Assembly (NCBI GenBank): GCA_903925975.1
Contig: CAIYHG010000096.1
Span: 1 to 58,882 of the forward strand
Length of the DNA: 58,882 bases
Source: an uncultured Acidobacteriia bacterium
Lineage (GTDB): Bacteria; Acidobacteriota; Terriglobia; Bryobacterales; Bryobacteraceae
Direction: 5' to 3'
The translations under genes and the position numbers were made by a program. Position 1 is the stretch's first letter, and each line of letters begins with the position of its first letter. Positions 25,188 through 34,192 of this stretch are shown one piece after another. The notes beneath the pieces are model-generated. The model saw only the letters and a program-made list of their open reading frames with translations. It did no database searches and had not been told where the DNA came from.

Positions 25188-27641
25188 TTACTTCGCCAAA
25201 GGAGGAACGCTGGTTAATGCGCCGCCGGCGCCGGCACGAATGCCCAGCACCTCGATCTGTCCGCCCACCGGCGTTTGAAACTCAAGGCTTCCGCGCTTGC
25301 CGGCAGTGGCGCCGAACCTCGCCGCAATCATAAAGGAGAGGTGCCCCTGCGCGCCCAGCGAGATGGAATCGTTCGCGAGCGACGCCCCCGCATCATCCCG
25401 CGCAATCGTCTGGATTGCGGCCGCCTGGCCGGTCAGGTTGGCCAAAGCGACTCCGGTGGAATAGCCGCCCGCGTTGTCGAACCAGAGCACCCAGGAGCCC
25501 GGGTTTCCATTCTGAAGCGGTGCGATGGCTTCCTGGGGGCTGCCGCTCGCGTTGGACGCGAAGACCGCGAAGCCGGCGATGGCCCCCTCCGTCAGCAACT
25601 GCGCCCAGCCCTCCAGTGCTGTCTGGCTCGCCGGCCCCGTCGTCTCGATCACCAGACCGGCGCCCGCCCCCAGCGTGCGGTCAAGCGTCGAAGCCATGAG
25701 CGGCCCCGCCGCCCCCTGCGGGAACGTGAGCGGAAGCGTCAACGCATTGCCTTTGTTATCGAAGAAATTCAGGCGCAAGTTCGATGAAGAGGGGCCGTTG
25801 TTGATGAGCGTGATTGTGGTGGTCCACGAACCGCCCGAAGCCACCTGCGCCATCGCGCCAGCGGAAGCGAATCCGGAAACAGACGCCGCGGCCTGTTCCA
25901 GGGCAAACGAGAGGCCGCCGATTCCGATGCTGCCCTGCCGCGCCGAGCCCGTATTTGCCTGCACCTGGTAGGAAAGCGTTGCCGAGCCCGTTCCGCTCTG
26001 CGCTCCGGAGATTGACACCCACGCGGGGGCGCCCGCTGCGCTCCAGGCGCACCCGGATGCCGCCGTAACGGCGATGCTGCCGCTTCCGCCCGAGGCCGGG
26101 AACGCCTGTCCACCCGGACTGAGCGAGTAGGAGCACGCCGGCGCCGCAGCCACGGTTATGGATAAGGTCTGCGTCGCCTTGGACGAAGCGCTGTCAGCGG
26201 CCTGAACCACGAAGGTCGCGGTCCCAACGGCCGTCGGCGTGCCGCTGATGCTCCCTGCGGTTGATAGCGAAAGTCCCTGCGGCAGCGAGCCCGAAATCAC
26301 GCTCCACGTACATGGCGCCGTACCTCCCGATGCGGTCAACGCAAGCGAATAGGCGGTTCCAGCCGTAGCCCCCGCCAGAGGGGAGACGCTCGTGATGGCA
26401 AGCGTGGAAACCACCGGCGTGCTGCCGACCGGAAGCAGATAGCCGCCGTTCGCCAGAGTAAACGTCAGGCCGCCGAGATAGCTATTGGCCGCGAGGCTCT
26501 TGTCGTAGTAAACCAAATGGCCATTGCCGGTGATGTTGGTGACGCTTGAGCCGGAAACCGCGCTGGAATCTGTCAGGCTGGTCAGAACGGAATCGGCCGT
26601 TACGTTCCAACTACTGGCGGAATCGATGGTCAGCGCGGCCCGAGTTATCATCCCCGTGAGCCTGGTTTTGTTCTGAAGGATGCCCGTCACCTTGCTGGTG
26701 CTATCCGCGATCAGGTTGCCGGCGAGGGTCTCTCCGTCGGCCGTGAACGTGACGGTGCTTCCGGTATCGGCATTCACGATGTTCCCGGTGCTGGCGGACA
26801 GCGACGCCCCGCCTTTGACGGTGAGAACGGCCGTCGCGGCGCCGGAGCTTGTAGTGACATAGAACACGTCGCCAGCAGTGACGTCGATCGAACCGCCGTC
26901 GATTGTGATGGTTGCCGTTCCGCTTCCCGGCGCGGATCGAAACACCTTGAAGCCGTTCAGCTTGCACGTCAGCTTCGAGTTTGCGATTGAGATCGCGTTG
27001 GCGCCGTCGATAACGCCGCCCGGCCCTCCGGTGGCATTGAGCTTGGCGTTCGAAACCGTGATCACGCCCGTGGAATACACCGTGGGCGACTTGCTGCCAG
27101 CCGTCGTCACGGTCCCGCCGTTGAACGTCACGGTTCCCCCGCCGTAATCCGTCGAAAGCCCGGCGGATGCCGAGTCGCCCGAGGTCGTCACGGTCATGTT
27201 TGTGAGGGTGATCGCCCCGCCGTAGGTGACATCAACGCCGTGCGAAGCCGTACCCGTGGTGGTGATGGTTCCATTCGACATGGCGATTGCCGACCCGGCG
27301 CCGGACGCAAACAGGCCGTTCGAGCCGCTGGCATCCGTGGTGACGGAGCCGCCCGAGATGCTTACCACGCCAGCCGTGTTCGCCAAAACCCCGGCATTGA
27401 GCCCGTACTGGCTGCTCTTGTTGACGTCGGAGCTGCCGCCCGTTTTCGTGACGGTTGGGCTGACAAGCGTCAGATTTCCGCCGTTAATCACGTAAATCGC
27501 GGACTGGTCCGCCGCAGTCCCGGCGTAGATCTGCCCGGTCTGGCTCGCGGAGCCTCCGTTCAGCGTGAAGGCGCCCGTTTGCGCCCGCAAGAGCCCCGGC
27601 GCCAGCAGGATGGCTACGCCGCAAAAAAGAAACGCTCTCAT
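25188..27641 (-). CDS. Secreted beta-helix protein with putative Ig and BACON domains
   Basis: 817 residues from the ATG at 27641, which has AGAGGTG about 7 bases upstream. A signal peptide (GVAILLAPGLLRAQ) is followed by roughly 370 residues of short repeats rich in T, S, G and N (VVSISGGSVTTDASG, IAMSNGTITTTG, VTFNGGTVTTAG), the look of a right-handed beta-helix as in autotransporter passengers. Then comes an Ig-like domain of the He_PIG type (LPQGLSLSTAGSISGTPT), a BACON-like domain (SGCAWSAAGAPAWVSI) and a C-terminal beta domain. No translocator barrel or enzyme site is visible. Probably a surface adhesin-like or glycan-binding protein. Confidence 0.7.
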   Translation of the reverse strand: MRAFLFCGVAILLAPGLLRAQTGAFTLNGGSASQTGQIYAGTAADQSAIYVINGGNLTLVSPTVTKTGGSSDVNKSSQYGLNAGVLANTAGVVSISGGSVTTDASGSNGLFASGAGSAIAMSNGTITTTGTASHGVDVTYGGAITLTNMTVTTSGDSASAGLSTDYGGGTVTFNGGTVTTAGSKSPTVYSTGVITVSNAKLNATGGPGGVIDGANAISIANSKLTCKLNGFKVFRSAPGSGTATITIDGGSIDVTAGDVFYVTTSSGAATAVLTVKGGASLSASTGNIVNADTGSTVTFTADGETLAGNLIADSTSKVTGILQNKTRLTGMITRAALTIDSASSWNVTADSVLTSLTDSSAVSGSSVTNITGNGHLVYYDKSLAANSYLGGLTFTLANGGYLLPVGSTPVVSTLAITSVSPLAGATAGTAYSLALTASGGTAPCTWSVISGSLPQGLSLSTAGSISGTPTAVGTATFVVQAADSASSKATQTLSITVAAAPACSYSLSPGGQAFPASGGSGSIAVTAASGCAWSAAGAPAWVSISGAQSGTGSATLSYQVQANTGSARQGSIGIGGLSFALEQAAASVSGFASAGAMAQVASGGSWTTTITLINNGPSSSNLRLNFFDNKGNALTLPLTFPQGAAGPLMASTLDRTLGAGAGLVIETTGPASQTALEGWAQLLTEGAIAGFAVFASNASGSPQEAIAPLQNGNPGSWVLWFDNAGGYSTGVALANLTGQAAAIQTIARDDAGASLANDSISLGAQGHLSFMIAARFGATAGKRGSLEFQTPVGGQIEVLGIRAGAGGALTSVPPLAK

Positions 27642-27793
27642 CGATTCACCTCTAGGGCGACACACTTCTACCCAGGGCCTTACACTCCGGCCCGGTCGAA
27701 TAGACGGCGTAATCTTTGGTGGAGTTTACGTCCGGCGCAGGATTTTAGGATAATCGGCTTCCGAAATCCTGATCCATGCGGCGCGCATCACCC

Positions 27794-28177
27794 TCAGCCG
27801 GATCGCGACTTACGGCGTGAGCGGTTTTCGGCGGGTTCCGGGGTGGCATGTGCCGGCCCCAGGCGCTCCACGCCTTCGGCTGAACCCATGCGCCAGCGCA
27901 GAGAATCGAGAGAGGTGCGCGCTTGCTCGCCTTCAAGCGTCGCCTGCAGTTCTTTGGCGACTTCCAGGAACTTGCGGTAGCGCGGTTCCCACAGCTTGAG
28001 GAACGGCCGCGGGTCAAGGCGGCCTTCTACCGGGCCGCGCCGGTACAGGCGCGCTTCGAACTCCTGGCTGACGAGGTTCCGTTCCAGGCGCTCGCGGCAC
28101 GCGTCCTTTAATATGCCCGAAAGCCAAACTAGTTCCTGACGGTCGAGCCTGGAGAGCGGATTCTTCGGGTCCGGCAT
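27794..28177 (-). CDS. Hypothetical charged protein
   Basis: 127 residues from ATG 28177 (a TTG at 28198 would add 7). It is rich in Arg, Glu and Leu, with helical stretches (RQELVWLSGILKDACRERLERN; the C-terminal half has KFLEVAKELQATLEGEQ). There is no signal peptide or membrane helix, and no family was recognised. A TATATT box about 13 bases before the ATG suggests a nearly leaderless transcript. The composition is coding-like but the gene call is not certain. Confidence 0.5.
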   Translation of the reverse strand: MPDPKNPLSRLDRQELVWLSGILKDACRERLERNLVSQEFEARLYRRGPVEGRLDPRPFLKLWEPRYRKFLEVAKELQATLEGEQARTSLDSLRWRMGSAEGVERLGPAHATPEPAENRSRRKSRSG

Positions 28178-28641
28178 GGAGCTATAGAAATATAACAAAC
28201 TTCACGCCGTATGTTTAGACGAAATCGCTTCACTGCGGCGGCCGCCGGCCCAATCCGGCATCTGTCCCAATGTTAGCGAAACTGGCAGGTATGCCCAAGT
28301 TGCGCGCCCGGGTCAGGCGGGCTATCCGGCGGATCGAGCCAAGGCTGATTCCGGCGCGCACCGCGTTTCACCGGGGCCAGACGGGCGGAGCCGCGCCAGG
28401 CAGGGCGCTTCCTCGCCAATACCTATGCGCGTTATGCGGATGCCGAGAAGAAAACCCGCGGCATTGATCGGCCGTCGCTCTGGAATTTCGGCCTCCGGAT
28501 GGGGCGGCGAAGGTAACCTTTCGGCCAGCGGAAACGCTATTCAGCATGTTACGGTAATTTTGGGCGCCAATATCCGTGTGAACATTCGCAGGGTTATCTG
28601 ACGCAGGCCCGGTGAGCCGGGAGCCCTTGAGGAGATAGGCC
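28178..28641. other. Gene-free stretch with a possible coding remnant
   Basis: No intact gene is supported here. On the plus strand, 28349-28510 reads in frame to TAA with a natural-looking protein tail (about 35 residues including RFLANTYARYADAEK and SLWNFGLRMGRR), but upstream it runs into a TGA at 28346 and no start is visible. This may be the last part of a decayed gene. GAGGAGA at 28629-28635 is the ribosome site of the next gene. Confidence 0.35.
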
Positions 28642-29679
28642 ATGTTGAAAAGTGCGAGTCTGGTGACGGCGGTTTGCGCCTTGGCGATGATTCCGGTGAT
28701 TGCTTACGGTCAGGCGGCCTCAAGTTGCTGGCTGAAGGACGGATCGGCTCCTACGGCGACCACCGCCTTCATTCTGTGTGAGCAGGGTCCCGTATACATA
28801 ACCAACGACGGAGGGGCCACCTGGAGGTTGCAGGAAACCGGCGCGAAGGACCTGTTGCGCGCTATCGTATTCAGCGACGCCTCGCACGGAATTGCCGTGG
28901 GCAATAGAGGAACTATTGTGGGGACCGACGACGGCGGAAAGACGTGGCAGCCCCGCAACTCGGGCAGTACTGAGAACCTGCTGTCGGTCACGGGCCGGGG
29001 CAATCTCTACTGGGCCTCCGGCTTCAACGGCGCATTGGTTACCTCCACCGATGGCGGCCGCACGTGGTCCCAACAGAAGACCGGCATCACTCAGGGCCTG
29101 GAGGACATCTACTTCGCCGACGCCCAACACGGATGGGCCGTCGGTTGGTCGGGCACCATTCTCCGCACCGATAACGGGGGCGCCAAGTGGGATCAGGTGA
29201 CTACCAAGGTGGCTCAATGGTCTTTGACCTCAGTCACTTTCACGGACGCGAAGAACGGGTGGGCCACGGGATTCGCGGGACAACTGCTGCGATCCACGGA
29301 TGGCGGCCTCACCTGGACGGCCGTCAACACGGGCATCAACACCTGGTATAAGGACGTCTTTGTCGATGGCTCCAAGCGCATATGGGTCGCGGCCGACGAT
29401 CAGTTCCTGGTCAGCGAGGACAATGGGGCCAAGTTCCGCTCCGTTCCCGCAAGCACCCAGGCTTTTCTGAGAAAGTTTGTTCCGGTGGGTGACAAGGTTT
29501 GGGCCATCGGCCAGCTTGCACTGCTCAGCCAATCGGGAACCGAGTGGAAGAAGATCACTAGCCTGATTCCGCGCAGCCCCGGCGCGAGCCTGGATCCCGA
29601 CGCGCTGGCCGCCGCCAACGAAGCCGCAGCAGCAGCAACCGCGGCCGCCGCCGCAGCAGCCGCAAAAGCCGTACGGTAA
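28642..29679 (+). CDS. Secreted Ycf48-like beta-propeller protein
   Basis: 345 residues with a signal peptide (ALAMIPVIAYGQAAS). Six or seven propeller strands carry the DGGxTW motif: ITNDGGATW, GTDDGGKTW, TSTDGGRTW, RTDNGGAKW, RSTDGGLTW and SEDNGAKF. This is the Ycf48/BNR-type fold known from a photosystem II assembly factor and many bacterial exported proteins; no photosynthetic role is implied here. The last 30 residues are an Ala-rich tail encoded by GCN repeats (29617-29673). GAGGAGA lies 7 bases upstream of the ATG. Confidence 0.82.
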   Translation: MLKSASLVTAVCALAMIPVIAYGQAASSCWLKDGSAPTATTAFILCEQGPVYITNDGGATWRLQETGAKDLLRAIVFSDASHGIAVGNRGTIVGTDDGGKTWQPRNSGSTENLLSVTGRGNLYWASGFNGALVTSTDGGRTWSQQKTGITQGLEDIYFADAQHGWAVGWSGTILRTDNGGAKWDQVTTKVAQWSLTSVTFTDAKNGWATGFAGQLLRSTDGGLTWTAVNTGINTWYKDVFVDGSKRIWVAADDQFLVSEDNGAKFRSVPASTQAFLRKFVPVGDKVWAIGQLALLSQSGTEWKKITSLIPRSPGASLDPDALAAANEAAAAATAAAAAAAAKAVR

Positions 29680-29828
29680 GCAGTACCGGTGGGGCATGCC
29701 CTCATATCTTTCAGGGGCGCGCGGGTCAAGAGCCGGCGCGCATACCGCAAGCATAAGTAGCCGCATCGGATAGCGGCGCCACGTTTCAGCGGCGCTGCCT
29801 CACGGTTTCGACGTGATAAACTCCATTC

Positions 29829-29963
29829 ATGCCGCGGCATGAAGACGTTCCCGACGAGCCGCCGCCCTTCCTGGGCACGTGGAAACGCGTGTACCTTGCG
29901 GTGCTGATCTATCTCGCCGCCCTGATTGGCGCCTTCTACGCCTTTACGAGAGCCTATCGATGA
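29829..29963 (+). CDS. 44-residue single-span membrane protein coupled to a symporter
   Basis: A short frame of 44 codons runs from ATG 29829 to TGA 29963. It has an acidic/proline cytoplasmic start (EDVPDEPPPFLGTW), a positive flank (KR), one hydrophobic helix of about 20 residues (YLAVLIYLAALIGAFYAF) and a basic end (TRAYR). Its stop overlaps the start of the sodium:solute symporter by 4 bases (ATGA), so the two should be co-translated. Small membrane partners next to SSS symporters are known (for example YhdT beside PanF), so an accessory subunit is likely. No classical ribosome site is seen. Confidence 0.72.
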   Translation: MPRHEDVPDEPPPFLGTWKRVYLAVLIYLAALIGAFYAFTRAYR

Positions 29964-31660
29964 AGCCGGCGGACTGGGCCGTTCTGGCCACCGCCCTGGT
30001 CTCGATCGTAAGCTACGGCCTCTACCGCAGCCGGGGAAGCAACACCGTAGACCGTTATCTGCTAGCCGGGCGTACGATGCCTTGGTACGCGATGGCGCTC
30101 TCCATCATGGCCACCCAGGCCAGCGCCATCACGTTCATCTCCACAACCGGCCAAGCCTACGTGGACGGCATGCGGTTCGTCCAGTTCTACTTCGGGCTGC
30201 CGATCGCGATGGTGATCATCTGCGCCACGGTGGTTCCGCTGTTCCATCGCACGCGCGTTTACACCGCCTACGAGTACCTGGAAAACCGCTTCGACTCGAA
30301 GACACGGTCGCTAGCGAGCATCGTGTTCCTCTGCCAGCGCGGCCTTTCAGCCGGGCTGACGATCTACGCGCCGGCGCTGGTGCTCTCAGTGATACTCGGC
30401 TGGCCGGAGCGCCTGACCACTTCCCTGGTGGGGGCTGTTGTGGTGATGTATACCGTCACAGGCGGCATCAAGGCGGTGACGTGGTCTGACGTGCAGCAGA
30501 TGGGGATCATCGTCTTCGGCCTGATCGCCTCGCTCGTCACGGCGCTGGCCCTGTTGCCGGATTCGGTATCCGTCTTCGACGCAGCTTACCTCGCCGGCGT
30601 TGCCGGCCGCCTGAACGCCGTGACGACTCATTTCGACTGGCAGGACAGGTACAACATCTGGAGCGGCCTGCTGGGCGGCACGTTTCTGTTCCTGGCCTAT
30701 TTCGGCTGCGATCAGTCGCAGGTGCAGCGATATCTCACCGGGCGCTCCATCGCCCAGAGCCGCCTCAGCCTGATCTTCAACGCCGTTGCCAAGATCCCGA
30801 TGCAAGCCTTCATTCTCTTCATCGGGGCCATGGTGTTCGTGTTCTACCTGTTCGCCCAGCCGCCGCTTCTGTTCCAGCGGGCCGAACTGCAACGGATTCA
30901 ATCGCGCGCCGAATACCCGGCGCTGGCATCGGATTACTCCCGCGCCTTTGACCGCCGCAAGAACGCCGCGGTCTCGATTGTCGAATCCCGGCATGCGGGC
31001 GATTCGGCTCAGAAGGAGCGCGGCATCGTTGAATACCGCGCGGCGCAGCGGGAACTTGATTCCACCCGCGCCCGCGCTTCGCGCCTGGTAGAGCAGAGCG
31101 GCGGCGAAAAGGGCTTCAACGACACGAACTACATCTTTCTCTCGTTCGTTACCCAGCATCTGCCGGTGGGCATTGTAGGGCTGGTGATCGCCGTCATACT
31201 TGCCGCCACCATGTCCGCCAGTTCGGGGGAGATCAACTCGCTGGCTACGGTAACGGTGATCGATATTTACAGGCGGCATTTCCGCAGCGGCGCCAGCGAC
31301 CGCCACTACCTTCTGGCGTCGCGGTGGGCTACGGCGTTCTGGGGCGTTTATGCCGTCTGTTTTGCCGGATTCGCGGGGCGGCTCGGGCCGCTGATCGTGG
31401 CGGTAAATCAGGTGGGATCGTTATTCTACGGTACTCTGCTGGGGTGCTTCGTTCTGGCGTTGGGATTCAGGCGCGTGGGCGGCACAGCCGCATTCTGGGG
31501 CATGCTCATCGGTGAGGCGGCCATCCTGGCGACAGCCGCTCTCACCGGCATATCCTGGCTTTGGTACAACGTAATCGGCTGCGTTACCGTTGTGGCCGCA
31601 GCTTTGGCTATCACCTACGCGAAACCCGGCGAACCGGTCCGGAAGGCCCTGTCCGAATAG
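29960..31660 (+). CDS. Sodium:solute symporter (SSS family)
   Basis: 566 residues from ATG 29960, where the protein opens with the first helix ADWAVLATALVSIVSYGLY. The family core is clear: DRYLLAGRTMPWYAMALSIMATQ, YTVTGGIKAVTWSDVQQ and GCDQSQVQRYLTGRS, with 12 or more helices. A hydrophilic, charged insert of about 90 residues (around 310-395, with many Arg and Glu) interrupts the helices before NYIFLSFVTQHLPVGIVGLV. The substrate is unknown (sugars, amino acids or organic acids are all possible). An earlier in-frame start would overlap the 44-residue gene and is less likely. Confidence 0.9.
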   Translation: MKPADWAVLATALVSIVSYGLYRSRGSNTVDRYLLAGRTMPWYAMALSIMATQASAITFISTTGQAYVDGMRFVQFYFGLPIAMVIICATVVPLFHRTRVYTAYEYLENRFDSKTRSLASIVFLCQRGLSAGLTIYAPALVLSVILGWPERLTTSLVGAVVVMYTVTGGIKAVTWSDVQQMGIIVFGLIASLVTALALLPDSVSVFDAAYLAGVAGRLNAVTTHFDWQDRYNIWSGLLGGTFLFLAYFGCDQSQVQRYLTGRSIAQSRLSLIFNAVAKIPMQAFILFIGAMVFVFYLFAQPPLLFQRAELQRIQSRAEYPALASDYSRAFDRRKNAAVSIVESRHAGDSAQKERGIVEYRAAQRELDSTRARASRLVEQSGGEKGFNDTNYIFLSFVTQHLPVGIVGLVIAVILAATMSASSGEINSLATVTVIDIYRRHFRSGASDRHYLLASRWATAFWGVYAVCFAGFAGRLGPLIVAVNQVGSLFYGTLLGCFVLALGFRRVGGTAAFWGMLIGEAAILATAALTGISWLWYNVIGCVTVVAAALAITYAKPGEPVRKALSE

Positions 31661-31661
31661 G

Positions 31662-32036
31662 CTACTTCACTCGCTTGGCCGTGATCTGCATGGGCGGCAT
31701 GCCCTCGCCTCGCCCACCGCCGCCGCCGAACGACATTTCAAGTTTCATTTCGTCGCCCGTCACCGTCCCGGAATATTTGATGGTTCCGAATTCCATGGTG
31801 GCGCTGAATGAGATCTTGTCGCCTTCGATCTTCCCGTCGTCGATTTTCAATTCGCCGCCCGGTCCGCCCTGAATCGTGCCCGTGACGGTTGAGCCGTCCG
31901 CCTTGAGAACGAAAGTATTCTCCATGGTTCCCATCGGCGTTTCAAAGGACCCTTTCCATGATCCGGTCACATCCGCGGCAAACGCCATTGCCGCGCATAG
32001 TGCCAACAACGTCAACAACATCAACAGCTTACGCAT
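31662..32036 (-). CDS. Small secreted beta-rich protein
   Basis: 124 residues with a signal peptide (LLTLLALCAAMAFAA). The mature part has alternating strands typical of small acidobacterial exported proteins: VTGSWKGSFETPMG, ADGSTVTGTIQGG, KIEGDKISFSA, TIKYSGTVTGDEMKLEM, then a Gly-rich loop and a basic end. The pattern suggests a lipocalin-like or half-barrel fold. Function unknown. It ends 1 base from the convergent symporter gene. Confidence 0.72.
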   Translation of the reverse strand: MRKLLMLLTLLALCAAMAFAADVTGSWKGSFETPMGTMENTFVLKADGSTVTGTIQGGPGGELKIDDGKIEGDKISFSATMEFGTIKYSGTVTGDEMKLEMSFGGGGGRGEGMPPMQITAKRVK

Positions 32037-32093
32037 GATTATCCTTTTCAGCCTGAATATGAGGCCGCAAATACGATGCCCTCAAACCACCGG

Positions 32094-32690
32094 TCAACTC
32101 TTACGGGCATACTTCTGATGCCAAATCACATAGGCGGCGATAACGACGGCCGCGGTTACCGAAGCGCCCAGGAACCACGAATGAATGTTTGCCAGCACGT
32201 CGTGCCAGCGCTCGCCCAGCCAGTATCCCACCGTGATGAACGTGGCCGCCCATATTGCCGCGCCGCCATAGGCGAACAACGCGAATTTCGGCGGTTCGAG
32301 TTCGCTCATGCCCGCCGCGTAGGCAGTGAAATGCCGCACGCCAGGTACGAAGTACCCGAACGTGAGCGACCAGTGCCCCGCCGATTCAAAGAAAGCGTGG
32401 GCTTTTTGCAGGTGCTTCTCCCTGATTCTGAGGTATCTGCCGTACCTGTGAATCAGGGGGAGCCCGAACCTCCGGCCGAGCGTATAGCTGATGGTGATGC
32501 CCGACATGCTGCCGGCCAGGGCGGCCGCGTAGGCCATCCACGGGTTCAGATGGCCCTTGAAGATCAGAAAGCCGGTGAACGTGAGCAGCGTTTCATCGGG
32601 GATGGGAAGGCCCACAATCCCGAGCGCCAGAAGCACAAAGATCGCCAGGTAGCCGTACTGGACAATCCACGCCAGTATGCTCTGTTCCAT
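32094..32690 (-). CDS. DedA family membrane protein
   Basis: 198 residues from ATG 32690. Five or six helices; the re-entrant segment GLPIPDETLLTFTGFLIF and the later GYFVPGVRHFTAYAAGMS fit DedA, a family of envelope-homeostasis proteins now linked to lipid-carrier flipping and proton-driven transport. LGRRFGLPLIHRYGRYL is the usual cytoplasmic loop. An earlier start would run back into glgC. The ATG lies 10 bases after the glgC stop, so the two are probably one transcript. Confidence 0.9.
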   Translation of the reverse strand: MEQSILAWIVQYGYLAIFVLLALGIVGLPIPDETLLTFTGFLIFKGHLNPWMAYAAALAGSMSGITISYTLGRRFGLPLIHRYGRYLRIREKHLQKAHAFFESAGHWSLTFGYFVPGVRHFTAYAAGMSELEPPKFALFAYGGAAIWAATFITVGYWLGERWHDVLANIHSWFLGASVTAAVVIAAYVIWHQKYARKS

Positions 32691-32700
32691 GCGGTCCGCG

Positions 32701-33954
32701 CTAAACCACGAGCGCAGTGATGCCGACTTTGGAACGGTAGCCCGCCACCACCACAATGCCGCTATCGGTCACGTGGTGATTGGCGCGGTCGCGTTCCAGA
32801 TCGTAGCCGATCACGCCATCTTCCGGAACGCGGACATTCTTGTCGAGAATGGTGCGCTTCAGCCTGGCCCTCCTGCCGATATCGCAATTATCCAGAATGA
32901 CGCAATCCTCAATCACCGCTCCCGAGTGGACGCGCACGTTCCGGCCCAGGATCGAGTTCCGCACGATGCCGCCGGAGAGAATGCAGCCCCCGGAAATGAT
33001 CGAATCGATGGCGTGTCCGCGCCGGTGTTCGTCGTCGAAGGCGAACTTGGCCGGGGGGTCGGGAAAACTCGACGTGCGCAGAGGCCATTCGCGGTTGTAT
33101 AGCTTGAGGGCGGGCTTTACGGCGCGCAGGTCCATGTTCGCCTCGTAGTACGCGTCGATCGTCCCCACGTCGCGCCAGTAGGGTTCGGAATCGGCTGGCT
33201 CGCCCGGAATACGGTTGGTCTGGAAATCGTAGGCGTAGATCTCGCCCTTGCCCGCCAGTTTCGGAAGAATATCGTGCCCGAAATCGTGGTGGCTGTCCGG
33301 CTCGGCCGCGTCCTCGTGGAGCAGCCGCAGCAGGGTCCGGGTGCTGAAGATGTAGTTGCCCATGGAGGCGAACACTCGCGTGTCGTCTCCCGGCATGGAG
33401 GGGGCGTCGGGGTTCTTTTCGTGGAAGGCGAGGATTCGCCCGTCCTTATCGCTTTCGATTACTCCGAACGCGGCGGCTTCTTCTCTTGGCGCCGGAATCG
33501 CCGCTACCGTCACCTCCGCGCCCTTCTGCAGGTGGTACTCCACCATGCTGGCAATGTTCATCCGGTAGACGTGATCGCCCCCGAAGATAGCCACCACCTG
33601 CGGGTCCGATTGCTCCACCAGATTAATGTTCTGGTAAATCGCGTCCGCCGTGCCCTGATACCACTGCTCTTCCTGAGAGCGCATCTGCGCCGGAACCGGG
33701 ATCAGGAACTGCGACTTGAGCAGGCTGCCGAACTGCCAGCCTTCGCTCAAATGCTGCAGGAGCGACTGGCTCCGGAACTGCGTCAATACGTAGACCGAAT
33801 AGATCGACGAGTTGATGAAGTTGCTCAGCACGAAGTCGATGATCCGGAACTTGCCGCCGAATGGTACGGCCGGCTTGGCGCGCTCTTTCGTCAGCGGAAA
33901 CAGGCGCGTTCCCTTTCCTCCAGCGAGGACGATGCCCAACACACGAACTTGCAT
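32701..33954 (-). CDS. glgC: Glucose-1-phosphate adenylyltransferase
   Basis: 417 residues; makes ADP-glucose for glycogen synthesis. The nucleotide site GIVLAGGKGTRLFPLTKERAKPAVPFGG is present in full. EQWYQGTADAIYQN and IFGGDHVYRMN are catalytic and Mg-binding segments, and DVGTIDAYYEANMDL binds glucose-1-phosphate. A C-terminal left-handed beta-helix (RNSILGRNVRVHSGAVIEDCVI) carries allosteric control in the family. It is followed closely by the DedA gene. Confidence 0.95.
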   Translation of the reverse strand: MQVRVLGIVLAGGKGTRLFPLTKERAKPAVPFGGKFRIIDFVLSNFINSSIYSVYVLTQFRSQSLLQHLSEGWQFGSLLKSQFLIPVPAQMRSQEEQWYQGTADAIYQNINLVEQSDPQVVAIFGGDHVYRMNIASMVEYHLQKGAEVTVAAIPAPREEAAAFGVIESDKDGRILAFHEKNPDAPSMPGDDTRVFASMGNYIFSTRTLLRLLHEDAAEPDSHHDFGHDILPKLAGKGEIYAYDFQTNRIPGEPADSEPYWRDVGTIDAYYEANMDLRAVKPALKLYNREWPLRTSSFPDPPAKFAFDDEHRRGHAIDSIISGGCILSGGIVRNSILGRNVRVHSGAVIEDCVILDNCDIGRRARLKRTILDKNVRVPEDGVIGYDLERDRANHHVTDSGIVVVAGYRSKVGITALVV

Positions 33955-34192
33955 AGGCTCAAGCTCATTGTTCCAAGGGCGGAGATAATCCGCAAGCGGC
34001 GGCTGCTAATACCGGAAGAAGAGCCCGCCCGAAAAGCGAATTTCGGGCCTTTTATCCGCCGAACCGGCTAACGCAACAGTTACCGCTCGCGCTCCACCGA
34101 CTTCCCTGTCCTGCTAAAACTACGGCGCCTCGACGTCATTGCTCTATGGAAACCCCACTACAGGGTGGTGTATAGTTATACCGGAGGTCCCA

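Noticed and set aside
30386..31306. Minus-strand frame opposite the symporter
   Set aside because: Shadow of the symporter gene; no ribosome site or domain.
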